A DNA stretch of 64,000 bases. Source: UBA7672 sp031419455 (GTDB lineage Bacteria; Pseudomonadota; Alphaproteobacteria; Caulobacterales; Hyphomonadaceae). The notes beneath the pieces were generated by a model. That model searched no databases and was not told the origin of the DNA. It worked only from the letters and a program-made list of their open reading frames with translations. Position numbers and translations under genes: made by a program. The stretch lies in NCBI GenBank assembly GCA_031419455.1, contig JANOKS010000100.1:6037-70036 (forward strand), written 5' to 3'. Of this stretch, positions 1 through 7,856 are shown piece after piece (the stretch's first letter is position 1; each line of letters opens with the position of its first letter).

Positions 1-1209
1 CGCGCCGGCGTCCTTGGCGATGACCTGCGCTTCGGCGCCTGGCGTGTAGGAGCCGACCGAGCCGCCGGGGATTTTCGACCTCGGCAGTTTCGGGTCGGCG
101 ACGTGGTTCGACACGACGTGGTGCAGGACCGAGCGGTCGCCCGGCTTGATCGAGATGGCGCGCAGCCAGCTGTCTTCCTTGAACGGGTTGTCGACGCGCA
201 TGTTCTGGTACTCGATGAGGCCTTTTGCGGCGACGTCGAACGCGGGCAGTTCGACGATCACGTCGGGCTTGCCGAGATAGGTGGGCCATTCGGGGGCTTC
301 GGACGCGTCTTCCTTCAGGGCGTCACGGCCGGTGCCGCGCGGCGCGCCAGCCTCGAGCCAGTGGATCAGCGTCCTGGTCTGGTCGGCCGTCATGCCCTGG
401 TCGTTCTGGAACGAACCGATGTGGGGATCGGCGAAGTAGGGAGGCATGCGCTCAGAGCGGACCGACTCGCGGATCATCGGCGACATGGCCTTCACGATCT
501 CGAAGCTGTCCATCGCGAAGGGGGCGATGCCGCCCTTCTGGTGGCAGGTGACGCACTTGGCCTGGAGGATCGGGGCGATCTCGTCGGAGTAGGAGATGCT
601 GGCGTGCTCGGCGGCCTTGCCGCGTGCGGCGAACTTGATCTCGGCGCCGGACTTCACGTCGATGCGCGATTTGGCGGGGGCCACGCCGGCGACGACGGCG
701 TCGATCGCCTTCGCGGTTTCGGCGATGGGGCCGTGATAGGCGATCTTGAACCCGGCTTTCGGGTCGATGACGAAGACTTCGCCTTCGCGCTGGACGCCGA
801 GCGATTCACCGACGAGCTGGAGCTCATCGACGAGCACGGGGATGTCGAAGCCCTGCGACTTGGCCTCGGCGGCGGCGGCGTCGCGCCCATCCTTCGAGTT
901 CAGCATGTAGAAGAGGACGCCCTGGGCCTTGTACTTCGCCTGCAGCTTTTCGAGGTCGGCGGCGGCCTTGCGCGACACGCTCGTGCCATTGACCTGGCTC
1001 ATCAGCACGATGGCCCTGGCGTCCCTGAAATAGTGCAGCTCGTGCGCGAGGCGGGTGTGGTCGGTGAGCTGGAAGTTGTCGGCGCGCTCGGGGATGGAGG
1101 TGGCGGTCGTCGGCGCAGCAATGGCGGAGACGCCAAGGGCGGAGACGCCAAGGGCGGCGGCGCCGAGGATGGCGGCGGCCATCGTCGAGGCGAGCAGGGT
1201 GCGTTTCAT
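1..1209 (-). CDS. Exported redoxin-like / mono-heme c / monooxygenase-like protein (partial, C-terminus off the left edge)
   Basis: The frame is open for 403 codons from ATG 1209 to base 1. Residues 1-30 look like a signal peptide. Residues about 40-200 read as a redoxin (thioredoxin-fold) domain, but the usual active-site region is Asn-Gly-Thr-Ser (74-77) with no cysteine, so it should not be redox active. Next comes a c-type heme site CVTCH (219-223), with Met255 in RMPPY as a possible axial ligand, then a His-His pair (363-364) in a region resembling copper type II ascorbate-dependent monooxygenases. Such three-part periplasmic proteins are known from genome surveys, without a firm function that I can name. 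The RBS region is GGAGACATCC before ATG. The domain reading is from motifs only; the missing C-terminus prevents counting copper ligands. Confidence 0.75.
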   Translation of the reverse strand, partial: MKRTLLASTMAAAILGAAALGVSALGVSAIAAPTTATSIPERADNFQLTDHTRLAHELHYFRDARAIVLMSQVNGTSVSRKAAADLEKLQAKYKAQGVLFYMLNSKDGRDAAAAEAKSQGFDIPVLVDELQLVGESLGVQREGEVFVIDPKAGFKIAYHGPIAETAKAIDAVVAGVAPAKSRIDVKSGAEIKFAARGKAAEHASISYSDEIAPILQAKCVTCHQKGGIAPFAMDSFEIVKAMSPMIRESVRSERMPPYFADPHIGSFQNDQGMTADQTRTLIHWLEAGAPRGTGRDALKEDASEAPEWPTYLGKPDVIVELPAFDVAAKGLIEYQNMRVDNPFKEDSWLRAISIKPGDRSVLHHVVSNHVADPKLPRSKIPGGSVGSYTPGAEAQVIAKDAGA

Positions 1210-1354
1210 GGATGTCTCCTTCAGGAGGCGGCAAGCGCGGTGCGGGGAGGCGGGTGTAATTCCAGTTACGAGTTTTCGCGCGAATGCCGAAAAACGTCAA
1301 TGCGCAGAGGGGGTTTGCGCGGTCACCCCTTGGGCTCCGGGGATAACGTTCTCG

Positions 1355-2017
1355 CTAGTTGACGTAGGGGTAGGTTGGGGCATGGAGAGGCGTTCCCGGA
1401 AGCTGGTGCTTCCGGGGTGAGTGGGGAGTGGCGAATAGCGAAGGGCGCCGAGGCGGGCCGCGGGCTTTCGTGATCCCGCCCTCGTGGTTCGACGGACGCT
1501 CCCTGCGGTCGCTGCTCACCATGAGGGCTACGCTGCCAGTCGCGCGTACAGAACCACGCGCAACACCCACCAGCTCATGCTGAGCAGCTGCGCGCAGCGC
1601 GGCGTCCGTCGAAGCATGGGCCACGCGCACAGACGCTGCGCCCCAGCGCTGGCGCAGTTGCGCGGTGTAGTGCGCGGCGGCGCGGCTGAGGTTCTGCACC
1701 TGGTCGATGTAGGAGCGGATGCGCGCCATGACGGCGATGTTGTCTGGGGGGAGGTCTGCGAGTTCGAGCTTCACGTCGCGGGGGTTGTAGCCGAGGCGGC
1801 GGTAGGCTTCGCGCCACAGCGCATACGCAAGCGTGGCTTCGGCGGCGAGGAGCGGGTGGGCGAGCGCGTCGGCCTTGCGCTGGTCGGGCTTGCCACGGAT
1901 GAGCCGAAAACCTTCGGTGATCAGCGGAATGACGAACAGCCAGAAGCACGCGAACATTCCCGCGAGTGCGGGAAGGTCGCGCAACAGCCATGCAGGTATG
2001 CGGCGTTCGTGCTTCAT
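1355..2017 (-). CDS. Hypothetical membrane-anchored protein with repeat-derived tail
   Basis: This 220-residue protein is not recognised. Residues about 12-38 form one hydrophobic segment (LPALAGMFACFWLFVIPLI), followed by a soluble part containing RLGYNPRDVKLELADLPPDN and a helical stretch to about residue 150. The last 70 residues are Arg/Pro/Ser rich and are encoded by DNA (about 1400-1560) that resembles dispersed intergenic repeats, including a 23-base match to the 23.5-kb element, so the original gene probably ended earlier and now reads through a repeat. The upstream side (2018-2200) carries three direct 12-mers. Whether it is expressed cannot be told from the sequence. Confidence 0.5.
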   Translation of the reverse strand: MKHERRIPAWLLRDLPALAGMFACFWLFVIPLITEGFRLIRGKPDQRKADALAHPLLAAEATLAYALWREAYRRLGYNPRDVKLELADLPPDNIAVMARIRSYIDQVQNLSRAAAHYTAQLRQRWGAASVRVAHASTDAALRAAAQHELVGVARGSVRATGSVALMVSSDRRERPSNHEGGITKARGPPRRPSLFATPHSPRKHQLPGTPLHAPTYPYVN

Positions 2018-2064
2018 GGGCGCGATTATACGGCCGTATTTTACCCCGCCGATCCTGTGCCTCT

Positions 2065-2154
2065 GTTTCCCCCAAATTTTTCAGGCAAGTGGTTGAGATT
2101 GCGGAGGAAGATTTCTGAGTTTCCCCCAAATCGTGACAACGCGTTTCCCCCAAA
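2065..2154. repeat. Three direct copies of a 12-mer
   Basis: GTTTCCCCCAAA occurs exactly at 2065-2076, 2119-2130 and 2143-2154. The spacings are 54 and 24 bases. The copies lie in the 183-bp gap between the membrane protein gene (start 2017, minus strand) and the end of btuD (2201). Nothing else is evident in this gap. Confidence 0.7.
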
Positions 2155-2200
2155 CTCGGCGCCATTCGCGTGCCTGCCCGCAACGCGGAAGGCGGCGCGA

Positions 2201-2947
2201 TCAGATGCGCGACCAGCTGTGCTCGGCGTCGGGCTTGATGCGGTAGATGCAGGCGAGGTTTTCCGGCGTCAGGACGTCGGCGGGTTTGCCTTCGGCGGCG
2301 ATGGCGCCTTCGTGCATCAGGACGAGGCGGTCCATGAAGCGTGTGGCGAGGGCGAGGTCGTGGATGACGGCGAGGACGGCGGCGCCGGCGTGGGCGCGGT
2401 CGCGGAGGATCTCCATGACGTGGAGCTGGTGGTAGGGGTCCAGGGCGGCGATGGGTTCGTCGGCGAGCAGGATCGGCGCTTCGACGGCGAGGGCGCGGGC
2501 CAGAAGAATGCGGGTGCGCTCGCCGCCGGAGAGGACCGTCACGGGGCGGTCGATGAAGGCGTGGCCGTCGACGGCGTCGAGGGCGCGGGCGACGGCGGCG
2601 CGGTCATCTGGCGTGGGGGCGCCAAAACGCGCGCGGTGGGGGTAGCGGCCGAGCATCACGATGTCGCGCGCGGGCAGGCGCCATTCGACGCGGCGATCCT
2701 GCGGCAGGAAGGCGACAGTGCGTGCGCGCTCCGCTGCCGGCATGGCAAGGAAATCCTGGCCATCGAGCAGAATGTCGCCGGAGGCTTTGGGGCGAAGGCC
2801 GAGCATCGCTTTCAGCAGCGTGGATTTCCCGGCGCCGTTGGGGCCGATGAGGCCGACGAGTTCGCCGGAGGCAACGCTGAGGCTTGCGGCGTTGACGATG
2901 GCGCGGCCGGCGGCGAGGGCGGTGAAATTGCGCGCTTCGAGCTTCAT
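2201..2947 (-). CDS. btuD: Corrinoid ABC transporter ATP-binding protein
   Basis: A 248-residue ATPase that powers corrinoid import at the cytoplasmic face. All ABC motifs are present: Walker A GPNGAGKST (35-43), Q-loop Gln83, signature LSGGE (139-143), Walker B ILLADEP (159-165) and H-loop His196. The family is the FecE/BtuD type that pairs with FecCD permeases. It is the last gene of the operon; its ATG overlaps the permease stop codon (2944) in an ATGA arrangement, so translation is probably coupled. On protein sequence alone the substrate could also be heme or a siderophore. The cobalamin riboswitch ahead of the first gene is the reason for calling it B12. Confidence 0.9.
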   Translation of the reverse strand: MKLEARNFTALAAGRAIVNAASLSVASGELVGLIGPNGAGKSTLLKAMLGLRPKASGDILLDGQDFLAMPAAERARTVAFLPQDRRVEWRLPARDIVMLGRYPHRARFGAPTPDDRAAVARALDAVDGHAFIDRPVTVLSGGERTRILLARALAVEAPILLADEPIAALDPYHQLHVMEILRDRAHAGAAVLAVIHDLALATRFMDRLVLMHEGAIAAEGKPADVLTPENLACIYRIKPDAEHSWSRI

Positions 2948-3942
2948 GACTCGATCTCCGTCCGTGCACGGAAGATCAGCCAGAGGAAGAAGGGCGCGCC
3001 GACGAGGGCGGTGACGACGCCGAGCTTGAGCTCCATGCCGGTAGGCAGGGCGCGCACGAGTATGTCGGCGGCGAGAAGGAGGGCTGCGCCGCCCAGGGCA
3101 GACGCGAGGAGGAGGCGGCTGGGGCTGTGGCCGACGAGGGGGCGGAGCAGGTGCGGAACAACAAGTCCGATGAAGCCGATGCCGCCGCTGACCGATGTGG
3201 CGGCGCCGACGCTGATCGCCGTGCCGCCGATGACCATGTTGCGGGTGGTGACGAGGTTCACGCCGAGGCTGGCGGCGGATTCCTCGCCGAGGCTGAGTGC
3301 GTCGAGGGCGCGGGCCGACAGGGCGAGGATGAGCCAGCCGATGAGGATGAGCGGGGCGGCGAAGGCGAGGTGGTCCATCGAGCGGTCGGTGACCGAGCCC
3401 ATCAGCCAGAACATGATCTCGGCGGCGGCGTAGGGGTTGGGCGAGAGATTCAGCGCGAGCGACATCAGCGCGGCGCAGAGGCTGGAGACAGCGACGCCGG
3501 CGAGGACGAGGGAGAGCACGCCGCCTTTTCCGGCGAGGCCCTGCAGCAGCAGCGCGCAGAGCAGCGCGCCGGCGATGCCCATCATCGGCAGAGCGAGCGG
3601 GAAGGCCATCGAGATGCCGGTGTAGAGCGCGAGGACGGCGCCGAGGCTGGCGGCCGAGGTGACGCCGACGACGCCAGGATCGGCGAGCGGGTTGCGGAGA
3701 TAGCCTTGCAGGGACGCGCCAGCGAGACCGAGGGTTGCGCCGATCATCAAAGCGAGCAGCGTGCGCGGCAGGCGGACTTCCATCATGATCATGGTCGCGG
3801 TGTCGGCATCGCCGTGGGCGATCATGGCGAGGAGTTCGCCGAGGCCGCCGCTGGCGCCGATCAGCATGGAGAGCGCGGCGAGCGCGAGCGACAGGAGGGC
3901 GAGGCCGGCGATCAGCAGCGGATAGGGGATGGGCGGCTTCAT
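2944..3942 (-). CDS. btuC: Corrinoid ABC transporter permease (FecCD family)
   Basis: A 332-residue permease with about ten hydrophobic segments, the usual size for BtuC/FecCD. Family landmarks are visible: LPRTLLALMIGATLGLAG near the first third, NPLADPGVVG in the cytoplasmic loop, and GGIGFIGLVVPH near the C-terminal third. The chosen ATG (3942) overlaps the TGA of the binding-protein gene by ATGA. The frame stays open further upstream, but that part lies within the preceding gene and is not protein-like. It would form the inner-membrane channel with BtuD. Confidence 0.92.
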   Translation of the reverse strand: MKPPIPYPLLIAGLALLSLALAALSMLIGASGGLGELLAMIAHGDADTATMIMMEVRLPRTLLALMIGATLGLAGASLQGYLRNPLADPGVVGVTSAASLGAVLALYTGISMAFPLALPMMGIAGALLCALLLQGLAGKGGVLSLVLAGVAVSSLCAALMSLALNLSPNPYAAAEIMFWLMGSVTDRSMDHLAFAAPLILIGWLILALSARALDALSLGEESAASLGVNLVTTRNMVIGGTAISVGAATSVSGGIGFIGLVVPHLLRPLVGHSPSRLLLASALGGAALLLAADILVRALPTGMELKLGVVTALVGAPFFLWLIFRARTEIES

Positions 3943-4787
3943 CGTGCGCGGCCCGTTTTTTCGCGGGCGTCGACCAGGATTTCGATGGCGCCGAGCAGGC
4001 TGGGCGCGCCGCAGGTGGTGTAGCGCTCCGGGATTTCGACTTGCGGCGTGCGGGCGGTCATGGCGCGGAGGGCCGGGTGGCCGAGCGCCATGGTGGAGAG
4101 CGAGGGCGGGCTGGTCCACGGCGTGGCGGTGGACATCAGCGCGGGGCGGATGGTGAGGATCTGCTCGAGCGCCACGGTGCGATAGCCGCTGAAGCCCAGC
4201 GCCTGGCCGAGCGTGCGGTAGCCGGCGGCATTGACGACCTCGGCGTACAGCGTGTTGTCGCCGGTGATGTAGTTGTTGACGCCGATGTCGGCGAAGATCG
4301 GGCGCGTGGCGTCAGGGATGCGCGACTGGAGTTGGGCGAGGCGCGCGTCGAAGTCGGCGATGATCTGTTCGGCCTTTGCCTGGTCGCCGGTGGCTGCGGC
4401 GAGCTTGCGGATGTTGGCGCGCATGTCCTCGAACGCGTTCTCGGGCTCGAAGATGAGCACGGTGTAGCCGAGGCGGCGGAGGAGCGCCGTTGCGGTCGAG
4501 GTGGTGAAGCTGCCGGCGAGGATGAGGTCGGGCTTGAGGGCGATGACTTCCTCGGCGAGGCCGTGATTGACGTTCAGTCTGGAAGCAATGGCGTCGAGGC
4601 CGAGGGGGGCGTTGATCGGCTGTTGCGAGAGATGGGTGATTGCGGCGATGCGGGAAGGATCGACGATGCGCATGAGCAACTCGTCGGTGCAGAGGTTCAT
4701 CGAGACGATGCGCTGCGGTTGGGCGTGGGCGGGGAGTGCGACGAGTGTGAGAACCGCGAAGAAGAGAGCCCGGAGGCGCCGCCACAT
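3939..4787 (-). CDS. btuF: Periplasmic corrinoid-binding protein (BtuF-like)
   Basis: A 282-residue substrate-binding protein of the helical-backbone metal-receptor family. The signal peptide covers about residues 1-23 (hydrophobic FFAVLTLVALPAHA, cleavage before Gln). It is followed by the typical PQRIVSMNLCTDELL opening, the central LKPDLILAG segment and a C-terminal lobe. The start is ATG 4787; the frame is open upstream to 5066, but that stretch translates the adjoining repeat. The start codon directly abuts the inner edge of an inverted-repeat element (4789-4912), so the GATGAGCGG ahead of ATG is contributed by the repeat. It delivers corrinoid from BtuB to BtuCD. Confidence 0.88.
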   Translation of the reverse strand: MWRRLRALFFAVLTLVALPAHAQPQRIVSMNLCTDELLMRIVDPSRIAAITHLSQQPINAPLGLDAIASRLNVNHGLAEEVIALKPDLILAGSFTTSTATALLRRLGYTVLIFEPENAFEDMRANIRKLAAATGDQAKAEQIIADFDARLAQLQSRIPDATRPIFADIGVNNYITGDNTLYAEVVNAAGYRTLGQALGFSGYRTVALEQILTIRPALMSTATPWTSPPSLSTMALGHPALRAMTARTPQVEIPERYTTCGAPSLLGAIEILVDAREKTGRAR

Positions 4788-4788
4788 C

Positions 4789-4912
4789 CGCTCATCCCGA
4801 CGAACGTCGGGATCCAGGAACGGTTGTGGTTTGCGCGCGGGCTTGAGGCGCAAAGTCGGAGCAAGCTTCAGCGTCGGCCCTGGGTCCCGACGTTCGTCGG
4901 GACGAACGGGGA
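4789..4912. repeat. Inverted-repeat element, family A, copy 1
   Basis: The left arm (4789-4819) contains ATCCCGACGAACGTCGGGAT and the right arm (4878-4911) contains GTCCCGACGTTCGTCGGGAC, followed by an ACGGGGA edge. The two arms are inverted copies and each is itself nearly palindromic. About 58 bp lies between them. A second copy, with a different middle, sits at 7061-7198 before btuB. No transposase is encoded, so this looks like a small non-autonomous or REP-like element. Confidence 0.8.
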
Positions 4913-5008
4913 TGGGGTGGAGTTGTGCAAACAGGGACCGGACGCTGCGGACGGATTGGTGGCGGACGACTCGCGTCGCGAAACGTTGAGCCGCTCCCCA
5001 CCACCCGA

Positions 5009-5033
5009 CCTCCTCCCCACGAGGGGGAGGAGG
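5009..5033. repeat. Perfect hairpin between btuB and btuF
   Basis: Ten-base arms CCTCCTCCCC (5009-5018) and GGGGAGGAGG (5024-5033) with a 5-base loop. It lies just past the btuB stop codon (5063). No U-tract follows on the minus strand, so it is more likely an mRNA-processing or REP-type hairpin than a rho-independent terminator. Confidence 0.55.
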
Positions 5034-5062
5034 TGCGCGTTGCAGGATCGCGCTCCAGAAGG

Positions 5063-7060
5063 TCACTTGGCTGCCTCGTCGCGGAAGCGGAGGCCTACGT
5101 AGAAAGCCTGCGGGGCGGCGTTGTAGCCGATGACTTCCTGGTAGGACTCGTCGGTGAGGTTTTCGATGCGGGAGTAGAGTTCGAAGTCTTCGTTGACCTG
5201 CCAGGACGCGCCGAGGCGGATCAGGGTGTAGGGGTCGAGTTCGGTGCGCAGGAAAGTCGCGAAGTCGGTGTCGATGTTCTCGCCGACGTGGGTGACGCCG
5301 AGGTTGATCTGGAAGGGGCTGCCGGAGATTTCCCAGCTGGCGTCGAGCGAGGCTTGCTCCTTCGGGCGGCGGATTTCGACGCCGGCGGGTTCGGTGGCGT
5401 CGAGCTGGCTGTAGGCGCCGTAGAGCGACAGGCCTTCCATCGGCGTGGCGGAGACGGAGAGTTCCCAGCCTGAACGATCGCTGTTGCTTGTGCGGTTCTG
5501 TGGCGTCGTGTCGAAGCTCGGCAGGAAGGCGGTGAAAATCTCGTTCTCCAGCTCGGCCTCAAAGTAGGTGAGATCGAGGATGAGGGCGTCTTCGAAGAAG
5601 GATTGTTCGACGCCGATGTCCCAGCCGACGGATTCTTCTGGCACAAGGTCTGCGTTGCCGATGAAGGTGGCGGGGATGAAGCCGAACTGCTCGATGAAGG
5701 TCGGCGCGGTGACGCCTGTGCCATAAGATGTGTGAAGGCGCGTGGCCGTGCCGGGGATCTGCCAGGCGGCGGAGAGGCTCCAGGTGTCGGCGTCCTGGAA
5801 GTCGTCGTTCTCGTCATGGCGGATGGTTGCGGAGAGATAGAGCTGCTGCGCGATCTCGTTGCGGTATTGCAGGCCGACCGCCTGCTGCGTGCGGGATTCG
5901 TCGCGGCTGATGAGCGGGTCCTTGTAGGTCTCCTCCTCGTGCTCGGCGAAGCCGGTGACGAAGTGGGCGAGGGTGTCGTCGCCGAAGCGCACGGTGGAGA
6001 CGGCACCGAGGCGGAAGCGGCTGGAATCGGTGGCGCTTTCGAGGAGCGGCAGGGCTGCCAGTTCGGCGAGCGTGGGCGCCGGCGGGCCAAAGAGGAAAGG
6101 AAAGTCGGTGATCAGGCTGCTGCGGCTTTCATCGACGTGGGATGCAGAGAGGGTTGTTTCCCACGCGCCGTCCCACGGATCGATCACGGCGGAGGCGCCG
6201 AAGGTGAGCTGTTCGTGGCTGGTTTCGCTGGCGTCATCATAGGTGCGACCGGGGATGGGGAAGCCGAAGGCCTGGCCGTCCGCTTCGGACTCCTTCGTGA
6301 CATAACGCGCGATGCCGGCGACGCGGATCATGTCGTTGATGCGCAGGCCGCCGCGAGCGTTCAGCGCGGTGATCGTGTTGCCTTCCTTGTCGCCCGGTTG
6401 ACCGCCGACGCCCACGGCAGGAGCGCCATTTGCCGTCTGGTCCGGCGAGATGTCGTAGCCTTCGGAGGTGAGGTGGTTCACCGAGACGGCGGCGTAGTCC
6501 TCGCCATTGCCGATGCCGGCGCTGGCTTCGATCTCGAACGTCTCGAATGAGCCGGCCTCGATGGAGGCTGCCGCGTAGCCCTTGTCGATGTTGGTGCGCG
6601 AGACGAGGTTCACGACGCCGGCGAGAGCATTGGAGCCGTAGAGGCCGCTTTGCGGGCCGCGCAGGATTTCGATGCGTGCGATGTCGCCGGTGAGCAGCGT
6701 CGAGAAATCCGTCTCGCCCTGGTCGGGGCTGGAGATGTCGATGCCGTCGATCAGGACGAGCGTGTGGTTCGCTTCGGCGCCGCGGATGCGGACCTGGGTG
6801 AGGGCGCCGGGCGCGCCAGGCTGGCTGACGGCGACGCTGGGGACCTGCCGCAGCACGTCGGGCACATAGGTGTAGCCCTGGTCCTCGATCAGGTCGCCCG
6901 AGATGACGGTGATGGTCTGGCCGAGTTTTTCGGCGGCGAGCGGCGAGAGCGTGCCGGTGACGACGATGGTGTCGTCGTTCGGGCTGGTCTGCGCGAGGGC
7001 TGGCGCGCCGATCAGCGCTAGCGTGAACAACGGGATGAAGGAGAGAGAGCTGTGGCCCAT
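5063..7060 (-). CDS. btuB: TonB-dependent outer-membrane cobalamin receptor
   Basis: A 665-residue receptor. The signal peptide ends near ALA-Q (residues 21-24), a TonB box DTIVVTG follows at 30-36, then a plug domain with RIRGAEANHTLVLIDG and RGPQSGLYGSNALAGVVNL, and a 22-strand-type barrel with alternating aromatic strands. This is the typical BtuB length and order. The start is taken at ATG 7060, which precedes a clean signal peptide. The same frame is open through the adjoining repeat to a GTG at 7270 with its own GGAG, so a longer form is conceivable. The cobalamin riboswitch at 7401-7580 precedes it, so expression should fall when B12 is plentiful. Confidence 0.92.
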   Translation of the reverse strand: MGHSSLSFIPLFTLALIGAPALAQTSPNDDTIVVTGTLSPLAAEKLGQTITVISGDLIEDQGYTYVPDVLRQVPSVAVSQPGAPGALTQVRIRGAEANHTLVLIDGIDISSPDQGETDFSTLLTGDIARIEILRGPQSGLYGSNALAGVVNLVSRTNIDKGYAAASIEAGSFETFEIEASAGIGNGEDYAAVSVNHLTSEGYDISPDQTANGAPAVGVGGQPGDKEGNTITALNARGGLRINDMIRVAGIARYVTKESEADGQAFGFPIPGRTYDDASETSHEQLTFGASAVIDPWDGAWETTLSASHVDESRSSLITDFPFLFGPPAPTLAELAALPLLESATDSSRFRLGAVSTVRFGDDTLAHFVTGFAEHEEETYKDPLISRDESRTQQAVGLQYRNEIAQQLYLSATIRHDENDDFQDADTWSLSAAWQIPGTATRLHTSYGTGVTAPTFIEQFGFIPATFIGNADLVPEESVGWDIGVEQSFFEDALILDLTYFEAELENEIFTAFLPSFDTTPQNRTSNSDRSGWELSVSATPMEGLSLYGAYSQLDATEPAGVEIRRPKEQASLDASWEISGSPFQINLGVTHVGENIDTDFATFLRTELDPYTLIRLGASWQVNEDFELYSRIENLTDESYQEVIGYNAAPQAFYVGLRFRDEAAK

Positions 7061-7198
7061 CCCCGCTCGTCCCGACGAACGTCGGGGCCCAGGGCTGACA
7101 TTGCGACTTGTTGTGGGTTCAGGCCTGGCAGGCGGCAGAAATTCCGTACGCGTGACGAGACTGTTCCTGGGTCCCGACGTTCGTCGGGACGAGCGGGG
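7061..7198. repeat. Inverted-repeat element, family A, copy 2
   Basis: The left arm (7061-7093) and right arm (7166-7198) are inverted copies built on CGTCCCGACGAACGTCGGG. They are the same arms as copy 1 (4789-4912), with an unrelated 72-bp centre. The element begins at the base before the btuB ATG and supplies the GAGCGGGG that would act as its ribosome-binding site. It lies inside the riboswitch-controlled leader. Confidence 0.8.
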
Positions 7199-7400
7199 AG
7201 AGAGTTCGGCTTCAAGAGAGAGTGCGCTGGCTGCGATAGCGATGAGGGAAGCGTTCAGGTACAGGTTCACGTTGACGTCTCCAATGTTGGAGACCGTCCA
7301 CACGCGCGGCGCCGTCGCCGCACGGATGCACGGTCCAAGGACGTCGCCAGGCGGAATGACTTCCGTTCGTTCGGCCCATCCCCGGACCGCTCGAAAGCGA
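7199..7400 (-). other. Leader segment between cobalamin riboswitch and repeat; candidate alternative btuB start at GTG 7270
   Basis: About 200 bases of the btuB leader. A near-palindrome GTCTCCAATGTTGGAGAC (7277-7294) lies just upstream of GTG 7270, which has GGAG about nine bases ahead. From this GTG the frame is open without stops through the repeat into btuB. Its first 17 residues (MNLYLNASLIAIAASAL) are signal-peptide-like. This may be the original receptor start, separated from the gene when the repeat inserted. This is inference only. Confidence 0.4.
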
Positions 7401-7580
7401 CTGCGGCAGGCAGGTCTCCTGACTTGCGGGTCAACACCGGTTCGCATCGCCTTCCCGGATCGGCTCAGAAGAGCGTCCCCAGTGGCCGTTGATGCGCGGC
7501 TCGCCGCTCACAGTTGCGGGGGCAGTCCGGGCTTGGTCGTCCCGGTTCCCTTTTGAGCCCCTCTCGGGGCACCTGTCGCA
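7401..7580 (-). promoter_or_regulatory. Cobalamin (adenosylcobalamin-class) riboswitch
   Basis: Reading the minus strand, the conserved elements occur in order: GACAGGTGCC at the 5' end, AAAAGGGAACCGGG, CTGCCCCCGCAACTGT, GGCCACTGG, CCGGGAAGGC, then the B12 box AGTCAGGAGACCTGCCTGC (7401-7423). Order and spacing match the classical B12 riboswitch. It lies about 340 bases upstream of btuB and so controls btuB and probably btuFCD. Known members of this class reduce translation or cause termination on ligand binding. The expression platform is not obvious here because of the inserted repeat. Confidence 0.95.
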
Positions 7581-7662
7581 AGCGGAGCAATAGCCGAGTG
7601 GCAGGCGGGAGCAAGTGCCATCGGGACACAGGTGGTTTGTTCAGAGGTCCGCTCATGTCGCA

Positions 7663-7812
7663 GGCAGCCCCCTCCGTCTCGCCGCGAAGACGCGACGATC
7701 CACCTCCCCCGTCTGCTTCGCAGTCGAGGGAGGACTTCTTCTCGCGGCTTGGGGGAGTTCTCCCTCGGCGAAGCCGGGGGAGGTGGCCGCTAAGCGGACG
7801 GAAGGGGCTGCC
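7663..7812. repeat. Inverted-repeat element, family B, copy 1
   Basis: It opens with GGCAGCCCCCTCCGTC and closes with CGGAAGGGGCTGCC, its inverted partner. Inside are CACCTCCCCC, GAGGGAGGACTTCTTCTC and the mirror CTCCCTCGGCGAAGCCGGGG. Related sequences occur at 12495-12573, 53053-53106, 59953-60149 and from 63919 to the right edge. It fills most of the gap between the riboswitch and the acyltransferase gene. The remaining bases (7581-7662, 7813-7856) show nothing definite. Confidence 0.75.
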
Positions 7813-7856
7813 AGCAATGCGACCAGATGGCCCGGCGTGTGCACGTTGTTCGCGTG

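Noticed and set aside
1484..3433. A 649-codon plus-strand open frame through btuD and btuC
   Set aside because: It is antisense to transport genes with Walker and permease motifs and has no recognisable domain.
7061..7447. A longer btuB N-terminus beginning in the riboswitch (ATG 7447)
   Set aside because: That ATG lies inside the conserved aptamer, where no translation is expected. GTG 7270 is kept as a weaker alternative.
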